Source: an uncultured Fimbriimonadales bacterium
GTDB taxonomy: Bacteria; Armatimonadota; Fimbriimonadia; Fimbriimonadales; GBS-DC
DNA length: 15,201 bases
Assembly (NCBI GenBank): GCA_937934465.1
Contig: CALGZO010000105.1
Coordinates: forward strand, 1-15,201
Direction: 5' to 3'
In this document: positions 1 to 7,587 of the stretch, one piece after another
How the letters are laid out: every line of letters starts with the position of its first letter
Numbering within the stretch: the stretch's first letter is position 1
Made by a program: the position numbers and the translations under genes
The notes under the pieces: generated by a model
Told to the model about the DNA's origin: nothing
Database searches by the model: none
The model's input: only the letters and a program-made list of their open reading frames with translations

Positions 1-2
1 CC

Positions 3-575
3 AACGGCAGTACGGTAGGGGCGGGCGCGCCAATCGGACGGCTCGGCAGCACGGGCAGATCTACAGGTCCGCACCTGCACTACGAACTGCGCTACATGAC
101 CGTCCAGAACGGCACGATTACAGCGTTCGGCAATCGTATCCAAGTCTTGAACAACCCCCGCATCCGCATGAGCGGACAACCGCTTCGGGTGGATACCAGC
201 TGCCGACTATCGGGACTGGGGTATGTCGGACCAACCATTACAGGTACAGCATCGGTCTCCAGCGTGCCTGCCAACATCAATGGCAGCTGCTCGCCCAGAC
301 CCAACTGTCCGAACCGACTTGATGAGGACGACACGGAAATACCCGTCGAGGGCGGCGATCGGTCGGTAGAGCCGCTGCCTGAAGAGATTATCATCTACTT
401 GGCAGACATCGATGGCAGTGGCTGCGTGGATGACACCGACCTGATTGCCTTGCTTATCCGATTCGGCGAAACGGTTGATAGCGCAGAGGACATCAACTGG
501 GACGGCATCGTGGACGATGCTGACCTAATTACCCTGTTGATGGACTTTGGCGTGGGTTGCTCCAACGATACATAA
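3..575 (+). CDS. Exported M23 (LytM-type) peptidase with C-terminal dockerin-like domain, 5' partial
   Basis: The gene enters from the left edge, so its N-terminus is missing. The first visible residues read GAPIGRLGSTGRSTGPHLHYELR, continuous with the end of a peptidase M23 domain; the HLH pair (visible residues 24 and 26) supplies a zinc ligand and a catalytic histidine in this family. M23 enzymes cut peptidoglycan cross-bridges or are degenerate scaffolds in the envelope. About 75 residues of Cys/Pro-containing linker and an acidic stretch follow. The last 55 residues carry two EF-hand-like dockerin repeats: DIDGSGCVDDTDLIALLIRFG and DINWDGIVDDADLITLLMDFG, with Asp/Asn/Ser at the usual calcium positions 1, 3, 5, 9 and 12. 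TAA is at 573-575. Dockerin-like tails in non-cellulosomal bacteria are common on secreted proteins, so attachment or calcium-dependent folding is inferred. M23 assignment is strong; whether it is enzymatically active cannot be judged from the fragment. Confidence 0.85.
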   Translation, partial: NGSTVGAGAPIGRLGSTGRSTGPHLHYELRYMTVQNGTITAFGNRIQVLNNPRIRMSGQPLRVDTSCRLSGLGYVGPTITGTASVSSVPANINGSCSPRPNCPNRLDEDDTEIPVEGGDRSVEPLPEEIIIYLADIDGSGCVDDTDLIALLIRFGETVDSAEDINWDGIVDDADLITLLMDFGVGCSNDT

Positions 576-580
576 CATAC

Positions 581-588
581 GGTATAAT
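581..588 (+). promoter_or_regulatory. Probable -10 box (GGTATAAT) for the glycoside hydrolase gene
   Basis: A perfect TATAAT hexamer at 583-588 sits just after the peptidase stop and 44 bases before the hydrolase ATG. The best upstream -35 candidate, TTGCTC at 557-562, has a 20-base spacer, which is too long, so the -35 is uncertain. A GGTA-prefixed version of the box recurs ahead of other genes in the window. Confidence 0.5.
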
Positions 589-602
589 TCTCGCTCGCGC
601 CT

Positions 603-632
603 ATCTCCTCAAGGGCAGCAGAGGATGGAGGT
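603..632 (+). promoter_or_regulatory. Leader segment able to mask the Shine-Dalgarno site of the hydrolase
   Basis: The ribosome-binding region reads GAGGATGGAGGT directly before ATG 633; GAGG at 621-624 has the correct 8-base spacing. The pyrimidine run ATCTCCTC at 603-610 can pair with it in two registers: TCCTC 606-610 with GAGGA 621-625 (10-base loop), or ATCTCC 603-608 with GGAGGT 627-632 (one G-U pair). Either would hide the ribosome site. That this acts as a switch is only inference. Confidence 0.3.
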
Positions 633-3600
633 ATGGGAGTATTCTCGCGATGTGGCGCGGCGTGGCGGTGGGGACTCGCATGCTTGCTGATTGCTCCACC
701 GATAGTAAGCGAGGGTCGCGCTGTGTGTGCCGCTCAGGATTGCATGGCGTTGCATGCTCAAGGCGCTGGACGCGCGTTGATTGTGCGAGACCCCGCCGCT
801 GGCAATCTCCAGCTCGCGGCGCGCTTGGAAGCCGCCTTACAGCAACAGGGGCTGGAGACTGTTTCGATCTCGCTGGACGCGCTTGCCGACTTGTCCTGGC
901 AAAGCTCCCCTACGCTGCGCTTGCTCGTGTTGCCCAACGGTCGGCGTCTCCCCGCCGCGGCGAAGGAGTCTATCGTTGGGTTTTTGCAAAGCGGAGGGAA
1001 GTTGGTCGCCTTCGGTGCGCCGCTTTCTGCAGAGCCGATGGTGAAAGTGGCGGGCGAATGGGTTGCGCTGCATGCCCTCAAAGAGCAGCGCAAGCATCGG
1101 CTCCAATTGCGCCCCCTCTTGCCGACTCTGGACGCAGACGCGCTTAGCCGATGGGAATACTATTCGAATCGCGCTGACCCCACGCACCGCGTCGCGCTGG
1201 AGACTCCCACGGGGCTTGACCACGCCCCCGTCGCGCTCCGCATGGAGTTCACTTTGGACGAGTGGTCGGTTTTTCTGCACCCATTTGAACGCACGCCGTT
1301 CGCGGAGGGGCACACGCTGACCAGTTTTTGGGTGAAAGGCTCGGCTCAGGCGAAGCAGATGGTTGTCGAGTGGCGCGAGGCGGACGGCAGTCGCTGGTTC
1401 GCCCACATCCCCCTTACGCCCGAATGGCGGCAAGTAGTTTTATCGCCTGAGGATTTCGCTTACCGCACCTACAGCCCCACGGGCACTCAGCGGGGCTATG
1501 CGGGCGATCGGTTCAACCCACGCAACGCGAGTGCGCTGATGGTGGGGATGGAAGCGGCAGAGCGCGGGCACCACACCATCTGGATTGCGGATTTGGGAGT
1601 AGCGCCCGACCCGTTTGAAGGGGTTAAGACCGATTTTGCGCCGCCTGTGCTGGAGATGCTCGCGCCTGACTATAAACTCTACCCGCTGCCTGTGGCTCCG
1701 CCGTCTGAAGGGGGAGCCGAGCTGCGCTTGGGCGGTTTCGGGCGGGCAGCGCTGCCTTCGGACGCCCTCGCGCCGATTGCCCGCTGGCGTGGCTTGGGCT
1801 TCACCGCCAACGCGCGCGCGATGCGCCTGCGAACGCTGGTCGCCGCCGAGATGGATGGGGTCGAACGCGGCGCCCTCATCTGGATGGTTCAGCACGCCGC
1901 ACCCCCCTACCCCCACGCTGCGTGGCTGGTCTTCGGCTCCGCCGACGAGACCTTCTGGCTCAATCACTGGCATCTGGCGCAGCACGCCCTGACGCACGCG
2001 CTCGACCAGTGGCGGCACGGGGTCTGGCTCCTTGAAGCAGGGAGCGACCGATTCACGCTCTACCCTGATGAAACCGCCCAGCTGGGCGCGACCATCCTAA
2101 GCGACTCCGAGACGCCCCCGCAAACCGAGATACGGTTCACCCTCCTTCGGCAGGAGCAGGTCGCCTTCCAGCACACCGCAATCGTTCCGCTCGACCAGCG
2201 CGGCGCCGCCACAATCAGTTTGCCCATCCCTCCGCTGCCGATGGGCGAGTACCAAGTGCAAGCGCAGCTGATTGTTGCTCAGCGCGTGGTCGACGAGGTT
2301 CACCACACGCTTACGGTGGCGGCGCGTCCGCAGTTGGCAGACGCTTCCCCCATTCGGGTTGAAGATGGGCAGTTTGTGGAGCAGGGTGCAGGTGGAGTGC
2401 GCCGCTGGTTTGCGTTCGGCGTCAACTTCTGGCCCCGCTATGTGGCAGGGATGGAAGAGGCAGACTATTGGCGGTTCTGGCTCGACCCCAGCAACTACGA
2501 CCCCGAGCTGGTAGAGCAGGACCTGCGCCTTGTGAAGGCGTTGGGCATGAACTGCGTCAGCGTTCAGTACCTCAAGGTGCGCCAAGCACTGCCGCTGCGC
2601 GACTTTCTGCGTCGCTGCCAGGCGCACGGGATTAGGGTCAACCTGTATGTGGACGGGCTGCACCCGCTCTATTTTCAGCCTGAGTTAGCGCAAGAGTTGA
2701 TGCAGGCGGCGTTTTTGGCGAGTCAACCGACGCTATTCGCCTACGATCTTGCGTGGGAGCCTATCTGGGGCGACTACACTCAGCGTCGTGCGCACGAGAG
2801 CGCGTGGCGGGTGTGGCTTGTGGAGCAGTACGGGAGCCTTGAGTCCGCCGAGCGAGACTGGGGCTACGCGCTGCCGCGCGATGAGGCGGGTCGCCCGACT
2901 GTGCCCCGCGATGAGCATCTGCTCCAAGATGGCGCATGGCGCGTGATGACCGCCGCCTACCGACGCTTCTTAGACGATTACGGCAGCCGTCTCTACCGTC
3001 GGGTGCGTCGGTTTGTCAAGAGCCTTGACCCGAACCGCTTGTTGGGCGCACGCACGGGGTACGGCGGCGGCCCCTTCGGCGCGGAACCGTTCACCCCCTT
3101 CGACCACACCACCGGCGCGAAGCACTTGGACTTCATTTCGCCAGAGGCGTGGAGCTTGGCGTGGCTGGCTCAGGGCGACGCGGAGCAGTTCGCGCGTGCG
3201 CCTTTCATCACTGCCTACGCACGCTGGGCAGGTAAGGGCAAACCCGTACTCTGGGCGGAGTTCGGACTCACCTTGCGCTACGGCGCGTTCTCGCTGGATT
3301 GGTATCGCGACACGGCGCGCTTGAACGCCCAAGCCAGCCTATACGAATCCTTTTATCAGCTCGTGCAGACCAGCGACGCCGACGGCGCGGTGGCGTGGTG
3401 GTTCCCAGGAGGCTACCGAATCGATGAACGCAGCGATTTCGGGATTGTGAACCCCGATGGGGGACTCCGGCCCGCGGCTCAGGTCGCCCAGCGATGGAGC
3501 GAAATCCTTACCCGCCCGCCCCAACGCCCCGCGCATACGCCTACTGCGACCATCCGCATCGACCGCGACGAAGACGCACGCGGCGCCAGCGCACTCTGGC

Positions 3601-4157
3601 GAAAACACGGCGATGCCGTCGCACAAGCGGTGCGTGAGGGGAAAAAAGTCGTCTTGGTGTCGGACGGCATCGGGACAACCTCCGACAACGCGCCCGCACT
3701 TGCGATTGGGAACACGCCTTGGACGCCTGGCAAGCCCCCGAAATTCCTCAACGGTGAAATCAACGCCGTATGGGTCTCTGCCGACGGTCAAAACTGGCAG
3801 GAGGTCGCCCTGCCCATCCTGAGCGAGGAGCCTGCGGTCGTGACGCTTCCCCAGAGCCGCTCGGTGCTGCTGCGTGTGGAGTTGGGCAACACGGGCGACG
3901 CCACATGGCTGCCGCCGAGCGAGTGTGGCGCCCCACAGCGAGGTGTGCAGCTGCGCGTGAGCGTGGAGGGCGGCGAGACGGTTGTTATGCCGATTCCGCG
4001 CCGTGTGGAACCCTACGACGACATCACGCTGGAGCCGATTGCTCTTACGCGCCCAGCGACCGACGCGCCTGTGCGCTTCACCGTGCGGCTGGTCTGGAAC
4101 GGCGCAGGGTTCGGCGAGCAAGCACGCTGCGTAATCCTACCCCCTCAAAAGCAATAA
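633..4157 (+). CDS. Secreted multidomain clan GH-A glycoside hydrolase (beta-galactosidase/cellulase-like), 1174 aa
   Basis: The start at ATG 633 has GAGG 8 bases upstream and gives a hydrophobic export signal (about residues 11-25) with likely cleavage near residue 33. Residues 45-130 resemble a type 1 glutamine amidotransferase-like fold (LIVRDP near the start, then GGKLVAFGAPL), as in beta-galactosidase accessory domains. Residues about 170-330 look like a beta-rich carbohydrate-binding region, and 460-580 like Ig-type beta-sandwich domains. The catalytic TIM barrel starts near W592 (FAFGVNFWPR). AYDLAWEP puts the acid/base at E709, and PVLWAEFG puts the nucleophile at E876, the 167-residue spacing expected for GH-A families such as GH5, GH42 or related. 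AVAWWFPGGYR follows near 920. The last 200 residues form another beta-sandwich tail. Substrate and exact GH family cannot be read; a beta-linked plant or microbial polysaccharide is inferred. Confidence 0.85.
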   Translation: MGVFSRCGAAWRWGLACLLIAPPIVSEGRAVCAAQDCMALHAQGAGRALIVRDPAAGNLQLAARLEAALQQQGLETVSISLDALADLSWQSSPTLRLLVLPNGRRLPAAAKESIVGFLQSGGKLVAFGAPLSAEPMVKVAGEWVALHALKEQRKHRLQLRPLLPTLDADALSRWEYYSNRADPTHRVALETPTGLDHAPVALRMEFTLDEWSVFLHPFERTPFAEGHTLTSFWVKGSAQAKQMVVEWREADGSRWFAHIPLTPEWRQVVLSPEDFAYRTYSPTGTQRGYAGDRFNPRNASALMVGMEAAERGHHTIWIADLGVAPDPFEGVKTDFAPPVLEMLAPDYKLYPLPVAPPSEGGAELRLGGFGRAALPSDALAPIARWRGLGFTANARAMRLRTLVAAEMDGVERGALIWMVQHAAPPYPHAAWLVFGSADETFWLNHWHLAQHALTHALDQWRHGVWLLEAGSDRFTLYPDETAQLGATILSDSETPPQTEIRFTLLRQEQVAFQHTAIVPLDQRGAATISLPIPPLPMGEYQVQAQLIVAQRVVDEVHHTLTVAARPQLADASPIRVEDGQFVEQGAGGVRRWFAFGVNFWPRYVAGMEEADYWRFWLDPSNYDPELVEQDLRLVKALGMNCVSVQYLKVRQALPLRDFLRRCQAHGIRVNLYVDGLHPLYFQPELAQELMQAAFLASQPTLFAYDLAWEPIWGDYTQRRAHESAWRVWLVEQYGSLESAERDWGYALPRDEAGRPTVPRDEHLLQDGAWRVMTAAYRRFLDDYGSRLYRRVRRFVKSLDPNRLLGARTGYGGGPFGAEPFTPFDHTTGAKHLDFISPEAWSLAWLAQGDAEQFARAPFITAYARWAGKGKPVLWAEFGLTLRYGAFSLDWYRDTARLNAQASLYESFYQLVQTSDADGAVAWWFPGGYRIDERSDFGIVNPDGGLRPAAQVAQRWSEILTRPPQRPAHTPTATIRIDRDEDARGASALWRKHGDAVAQAVREGKKVVLVSDGIGTTSDNAPALAIGNTPWTPGKPPKFLNGEINAVWVSADGQNWQEVALPILSEEPAVVTLPQSRSVLLRVELGNTGDATWLPPSECGAPQRGVQLRVSVEGGETVVMPIPRRVEPYDDITLEPIALTRPATDAPVRFTVRLVWNGAGFGEQARCVILPPQKQ

Positions 4158-4159
4158 CC

Positions 4160-4177
4160 GCTCCGCGCAAGTGGAGC
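4160..4177 (+). terminator. Short GCAA-tetraloop hairpin after the hydrolase stop codon
   Basis: GCTCCGC (4160-4166) pairs with GTGGAGC (4171-4177), giving a 7-pair stem with one G-U and a GCAA (GNRA-type) loop, two bases after the TAA at 4155-4157. No T-run follows, so it is not a classical intrinsic terminator. It could be a 3'-end stabilising hairpin or a weak terminator. Confidence 0.35.
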
Positions 4178-4202
4178 AGCAGACTCCGCAGGCAGGCGTG
4201 TA

Positions 4203-4221
4203 GGTATCCTATAACCCGTCT
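4203..4221 (+). promoter_or_regulatory. -10-like boxes placed for leaderless transcription of the transporter
   Basis: The sequence GGTATCCTATAACC lies directly before ATG 4222. TATAAC (4210-4215) ends six bases before the ATG, where transcription would be expected to start. No purine-rich Shine-Dalgarno site is present between the box and the start codon, so a leaderless mRNA is the simplest reading. No convincing -35 is visible. Confidence 0.4.
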
Positions 4222-5541
4222 ATGAAAACGGCTGTCGCCCAACGCGCTATCTTCTGGGTCTGGTTCCCTCTGGCGTTGAGTTTTACCTTGATGATGCTGG
4301 AATCGCCCGTCACGAACGGGGTGCTGGCGCGCTTTGCCGAGCCGTCGGTTCAGATAGCGGGGTTCGGCGTGGCGTTGGGGCTGTCGCTACTGATTGAAAG
4401 CCCAGTGATTATGCTGTTGGCGACGGCGATTGCGCTGGTGGGCGGGCGCGAGTCGTTTTATGCTGTCTTGCGCTTCGTGCTGACGCTGATGATAGGTCTC
4501 ACCGCGCTGACCGCGCTGATTGCCTTCACACCGTTGTATGAGGTGATTGCGTTGCGCGTGCTGGGGTTGCCCGAGCGGGTGGCGAGTGCGGGGCGCGTGG
4601 CGATGCAGGTGATGCTGTTGTGGACGGCGGCGATTGGCTGGCGGCGGTTCCTGCAGGGCGTGCTGGTGCGCTACGGCGGCGCGCGGTTCGTCAGCTGGGG
4701 CACGGCAATCCGCTTGGTGAGTATCGTGGCGGTGGGGGTGGGGCTACTGTGGTGGAACGGGTTGCCTGGAGCGGTAGCGGGCGCGTGCATGGTGATGGCG
4801 GGGGTGATTGTGGAGGCGGTCGCGGCGACGCTGTTCGCGCTGCCGATGTTGCGGGAGCAGGTGCTGAGTCGTTATGAGTCGGGCGCGCCCTTGTCGCAGC
4901 GCGCCATCTGGAAGTTCCACCTGCCGCTGGCGGGCACGACGCTGCTGACGCTGCTGGTGCATCCGCTCACGGCGGCGGCGTTGGCGCGGCTTCCCCAGCC
5001 TGAGCTTGCGATTGCCGCGTGGCAGGTGGTGTTCGGCTCGCTGCTCGCGTTGCGCAGCTGGGGCTTCGCCCTGCAGGAGGCGAGCGTGGCGACGCTGCAG
5101 CAGGGGACGCCTCCACGCGAACTCCTGCGCTTCACGCACAAGGTCGCGCTCGGCACAACGCTCGCGCTGGGGCTGTTGGCGTTCACGCCGCTGTCTCCGC
5201 TATTCACACAACGGCTGCTCGCGTTGCAGGGCGACTTGGCGACGCTTGTGGCGTTCGGGTTGCAGACCTGCCTCTTGCTGCCTGCGCTTACAGCGTACGG
5301 CTCCTACCTGCGCGGCGCGCTTATCAGCGCGAAACGCACGCCTGTCGTCTCCAAAGGGATGGCGATTAACCTCTCCGTGAACGCCATCGGGCTGATGGGC
5401 GGCGTCATTAGCGCGCGTATGCTGGGCGTCAGCGATGCGCAGAGCGCGCTGCTGGTGGGCGTCGCCGCGTTCCAAGCCGCAGCCATCGTGGAAGCCCTCT
5501 ACCTGCTCCGACTCAGTTGTTCCAGCCCAGATGCCCGTTAA
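4222..5541 (+). CDS. Multi-span membrane transporter, ANKH/MATE-like (MOP superfamily), 439 aa
   Basis: The protein is almost entirely hydrophobic, with about 12 membrane segments in two similar halves and basic short loops, and no export signal beyond the first span. The N-terminal stretch (FPLALSFTLMMLESPVTNGVL, then LARF, and further on LLIESPVIMLLATA near residues 57-70) resembles bacterial homologues of the progressive ankylosis protein ANKH and other MOP-superfamily flippases or exporters. ANKH-type proteins export small anions such as pyrophosphate or citrate, but the bacterial members are uncharacterised, so the cargo is unknown. ATG 4222 is the first start in frame and lacks a Shine-Dalgarno site. 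The last 29 bases overlap the 3' end of the opposite-strand DUF6785 gene. A lipid or polysaccharide flippase remains possible. Confidence 0.65.
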   Translation: MKTAVAQRAIFWVWFPLALSFTLMMLESPVTNGVLARFAEPSVQIAGFGVALGLSLLIESPVIMLLATAIALVGGRESFYAVLRFVLTLMIGLTALTALIAFTPLYEVIALRVLGLPERVASAGRVAMQVMLLWTAAIGWRRFLQGVLVRYGGARFVSWGTAIRLVSIVAVGVGLLWWNGLPGAVAGACMVMAGVIVEAVAATLFALPMLREQVLSRYESGAPLSQRAIWKFHLPLAGTTLLTLLVHPLTAAALARLPQPELAIAAWQVVFGSLLALRSWGFALQEASVATLQQGTPPRELLRFTHKVALGTTLALGLLAFTPLSPLFTQRLLALQGDLATLVAFGLQTCLLLPALTAYGSYLRGALISAKRTPVVSKGMAINLSVNAIGLMGGVISARMLGVSDAQSALLVGVAAFQAAAIVEALYLLRLSCSSPDAR

Positions 5542-7501
5542 TAGAAATTGTGTAGACCGCCTGACCCGTGACCAGGTGATAAATCGCCAGCGGCATATCG
5601 ATGGCGAACTCGCCCAAAATCACGCCAATCGCCACCGCGCGTAACTTCTCGTAGCCCTGCAAGCCGAAATAGCGGTTCACAAAGAGCTTAATCATCAGCA
5701 CAATCCCCAAACCGAACCACACATAGTCGATGCCGAAGTTCATCGAGAGCGCGTAGCCCGCAGGGTGTATCGGAAAGCCGGGGATACGGTATCGGATGAA
5801 GTCCAGCAGCAACACGAAGCTAAACGCGCCTGTGAAGAAGGCGATCGCGGTGGCATTCGGTGGGTAGCGGTTGTCGGCGAGCTGGGTGATCACGCCTGCC
5901 ATGCCGCCCCCCATGTCGGGCGCGCCGTCGCGATAGTAGCGATTGATACTGAAGAACTCGCCCAAGAAGATGCCCAGCACAATCGCCGCCGCCATCACCA
6001 CAAACAGCGCGCGCTGGTTCAAACGCGCGATCTCGCCCATCTTCATCGACTCCAGCTGGTACGGCATCGGGTGCGTGCGGTGCAGGCGGTTCATGAAGTG
6101 GAAGGTGGTCATCAGCTTGGCAATCGTCGACTCGGTCAGGTTCTGCGTGCCTGTGAAGGCAATCATCAGTTGGTGCGGTCCCATGAACGCCATTTCGTGG
6201 ATGGGCGCGCCCAGTTGCGCACGCAAGCGCGCCACCACCACGCTGAACGCCATAAACAGCAGCACATAGAGCGTCACCAGCCACCAGGGCAGCCCGACCG
6301 CGACGCCCAAGCCAATCAGCCCTGTGAGGCTGGCAATCAGCCCGATGAACGCCCAGCGCGCGGAGACGGCGTAGCCCGCTTCGGGGTTCTCGCCTGTTTT
6401 AATCTCGTTCCAAATCTGTTTGAGGTAGCCGCGCGAGGCGAACACGACGCTCACGAACAGCCCCAGAAACGCGCCCCACGACTGCTCGCTGAAATACGGC
6501 GGCTGCGGCACCAGAAAGCCCCCGCCGAATACGCCCTGCTCGTACCCCATCGCCGCTGTAATCACCTGCATCCCCTTGCGCACGAAGTAGAACAGCACGC
6601 TGGAGAACAGCAAATCGTTCGGCACGAACACGCCAATCGCCGCCATGTAGGGGAACAGCCCCACAGGGATCCAACCCACCTGATTCCACGGGGGGCTGGT
6701 GAAATACTCGTTCAACGCCGCCAGGAACCGCACATTAATGCGCGGGATCCACGGGAAGAACACATGCAAGCCGTTGATGACGCCAATCAGCACGGTCACG
6801 GCGAACGCGCTCCACAAGTAGCGACTGCGCCACAGGGGCGACTGTGGCTGGCACAGCAACATCGGCACTTGAATAATCGGGAAGGCGAGACGCTCCTGCT
6901 GGGTCCATAGGCGGCGCATCAGCGCGTTCAAGCACAGCATCGCCAGCGTCGCGAAGCCGAACAGCCCCATCCACCCCAAGAAAATCGGCAACCACACCCC
7001 CAGCTTACTCAGCGCGTAGGGGAACTTGTAGCCGCCGATGCCGTACTCGCGTATCGGCTCGGCTTCCGTGTGGAACAGCCACGGGGTCAGATGCGGAATC
7101 ACGCGGTTGCGGTAGGTATCGTTGTATTCCGCGTAGAGACCGAACGAGTGCCATAGGGGAGCGCACACATTCATCCATTCGGACGCCATCGCCGTGCCCA
7201 CAAACAGAATCGTGAAAATCACCACCAAATCGGGCGTCTCCAGCAGCCAGCGACGGAACAGTAGCCGCCCGATTGCGTTCAGCAGCGCCACCACCATCAG
7301 CGTCGCCACGGGCGGTATCATCAGCGAGAAGATGACGCTCAACACAATCTCCACCGCCCAGTAGGTGGTGAACGGCAGCAACGCAAAGCCTATCAACAGC
7401 CCCCGCAGCCGTAGCCCGCGCGCCCGCTCAATCGTCGGCGTGCTGAGTAGCCCGTCGGACTGCGCCTGCGGAGACTCTTGCGTCACAGTCTTGATAGACA
7501 T
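5513..7501 (-). CDS. DUF6785-type polytopic membrane protein, 662 aa
   Basis: A large inner-membrane protein with roughly 14-16 hydrophobic segments. Features typical of the DUF6785/DUF6784 family include an early GLLIGFALLPFTTYWAVEI span, the RRLWTQQERLAFPIIQVPML segment after a LNALM span, and a long C-terminal part with MNRLHRTHPMPYQLESMKMG. These proteins are frequent in Armatimonadota and Planctomycetota, look like transporters, and have no assigned function that I can name. I place the start at ATG 7501 (residues MSIKTVTQE); a GTG at 7573 would add 24 residues that are poorly conserved in style, with no ribosome site. ATG 7501 also lacks a Shine-Dalgarno site but follows a TATTAT box by 8 bases. 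The gene converges on the ANKH-like transporter and diverges from the phage-like cluster. Family call is from memory of the family pattern. Confidence 0.75.
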   Translation of the reverse strand: MSIKTVTQESPQAQSDGLLSTPTIERARGLRLRGLLIGFALLPFTTYWAVEIVLSVIFSLMIPPVATLMVVALLNAIGRLLFRRWLLETPDLVVIFTILFVGTAMASEWMNVCAPLWHSFGLYAEYNDTYRNRVIPHLTPWLFHTEAEPIREYGIGGYKFPYALSKLGVWLPIFLGWMGLFGFATLAMLCLNALMRRLWTQQERLAFPIIQVPMLLCQPQSPLWRSRYLWSAFAVTVLIGVINGLHVFFPWIPRINVRFLAALNEYFTSPPWNQVGWIPVGLFPYMAAIGVFVPNDLLFSSVLFYFVRKGMQVITAAMGYEQGVFGGGFLVPQPPYFSEQSWGAFLGLFVSVVFASRGYLKQIWNEIKTGENPEAGYAVSARWAFIGLIASLTGLIGLGVAVGLPWWLVTLYVLLFMAFSVVVARLRAQLGAPIHEMAFMGPHQLMIAFTGTQNLTESTIAKLMTTFHFMNRLHRTHPMPYQLESMKMGEIARLNQRALFVVMAAAIVLGIFLGEFFSINRYYRDGAPDMGGGMAGVITQLADNRYPPNATAIAFFTGAFSFVLLLDFIRYRIPGFPIHPAGYALSMNFGIDYVWFGLGIVLMIKLFVNRYFGLQGYEKLRAVAIGVILGEFAIDMPLAIYHLVTGQAVYTISINGHLGWNN

Positions 7502-7587
7502 ACACAGGCATAATACTGCACACGCCTGAAAATTCCTGCTAAGTTGACGCGCGTGTCTTCGTCCGTCCTTCACAGCGGGTGAACCCG
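7502..7587. promoter_or_regulatory. Divergent intergenic region with a minus-strand -10 box inside a small inverted repeat
   Basis: This 86-base gap separates the minus-strand DUF6785 gene from the plus-strand phage-like cluster. On the minus strand TATTAT (7515-7510) ends 8 bases before ATG 7501, consistent with leaderless transcription. CAGGC (7505-7509) and GCCTG (7524-7528) bracket the box and could be operator half-sites, though 5-base arms can occur by chance. On the plus strand TTGACG (7544-7549) is a possible -35, but no good -10 lies downstream. Confidence 0.35.

Noticed and set aside
557..1147. Plus-strand frame overlapping the start of the hydrolase gene
   Set aside because: It has Arg/Cys-rich content and no domain; the hydrolase frame has a signal sequence and a continuous 1174-residue product.
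5765..6910. Open frame of 381 codons on the plus strand
   Set aside because: It is a His/Arg/Gln-rich shadow of the minus-strand DUF6785 gene, whose product has regular membrane segments and family motifs.
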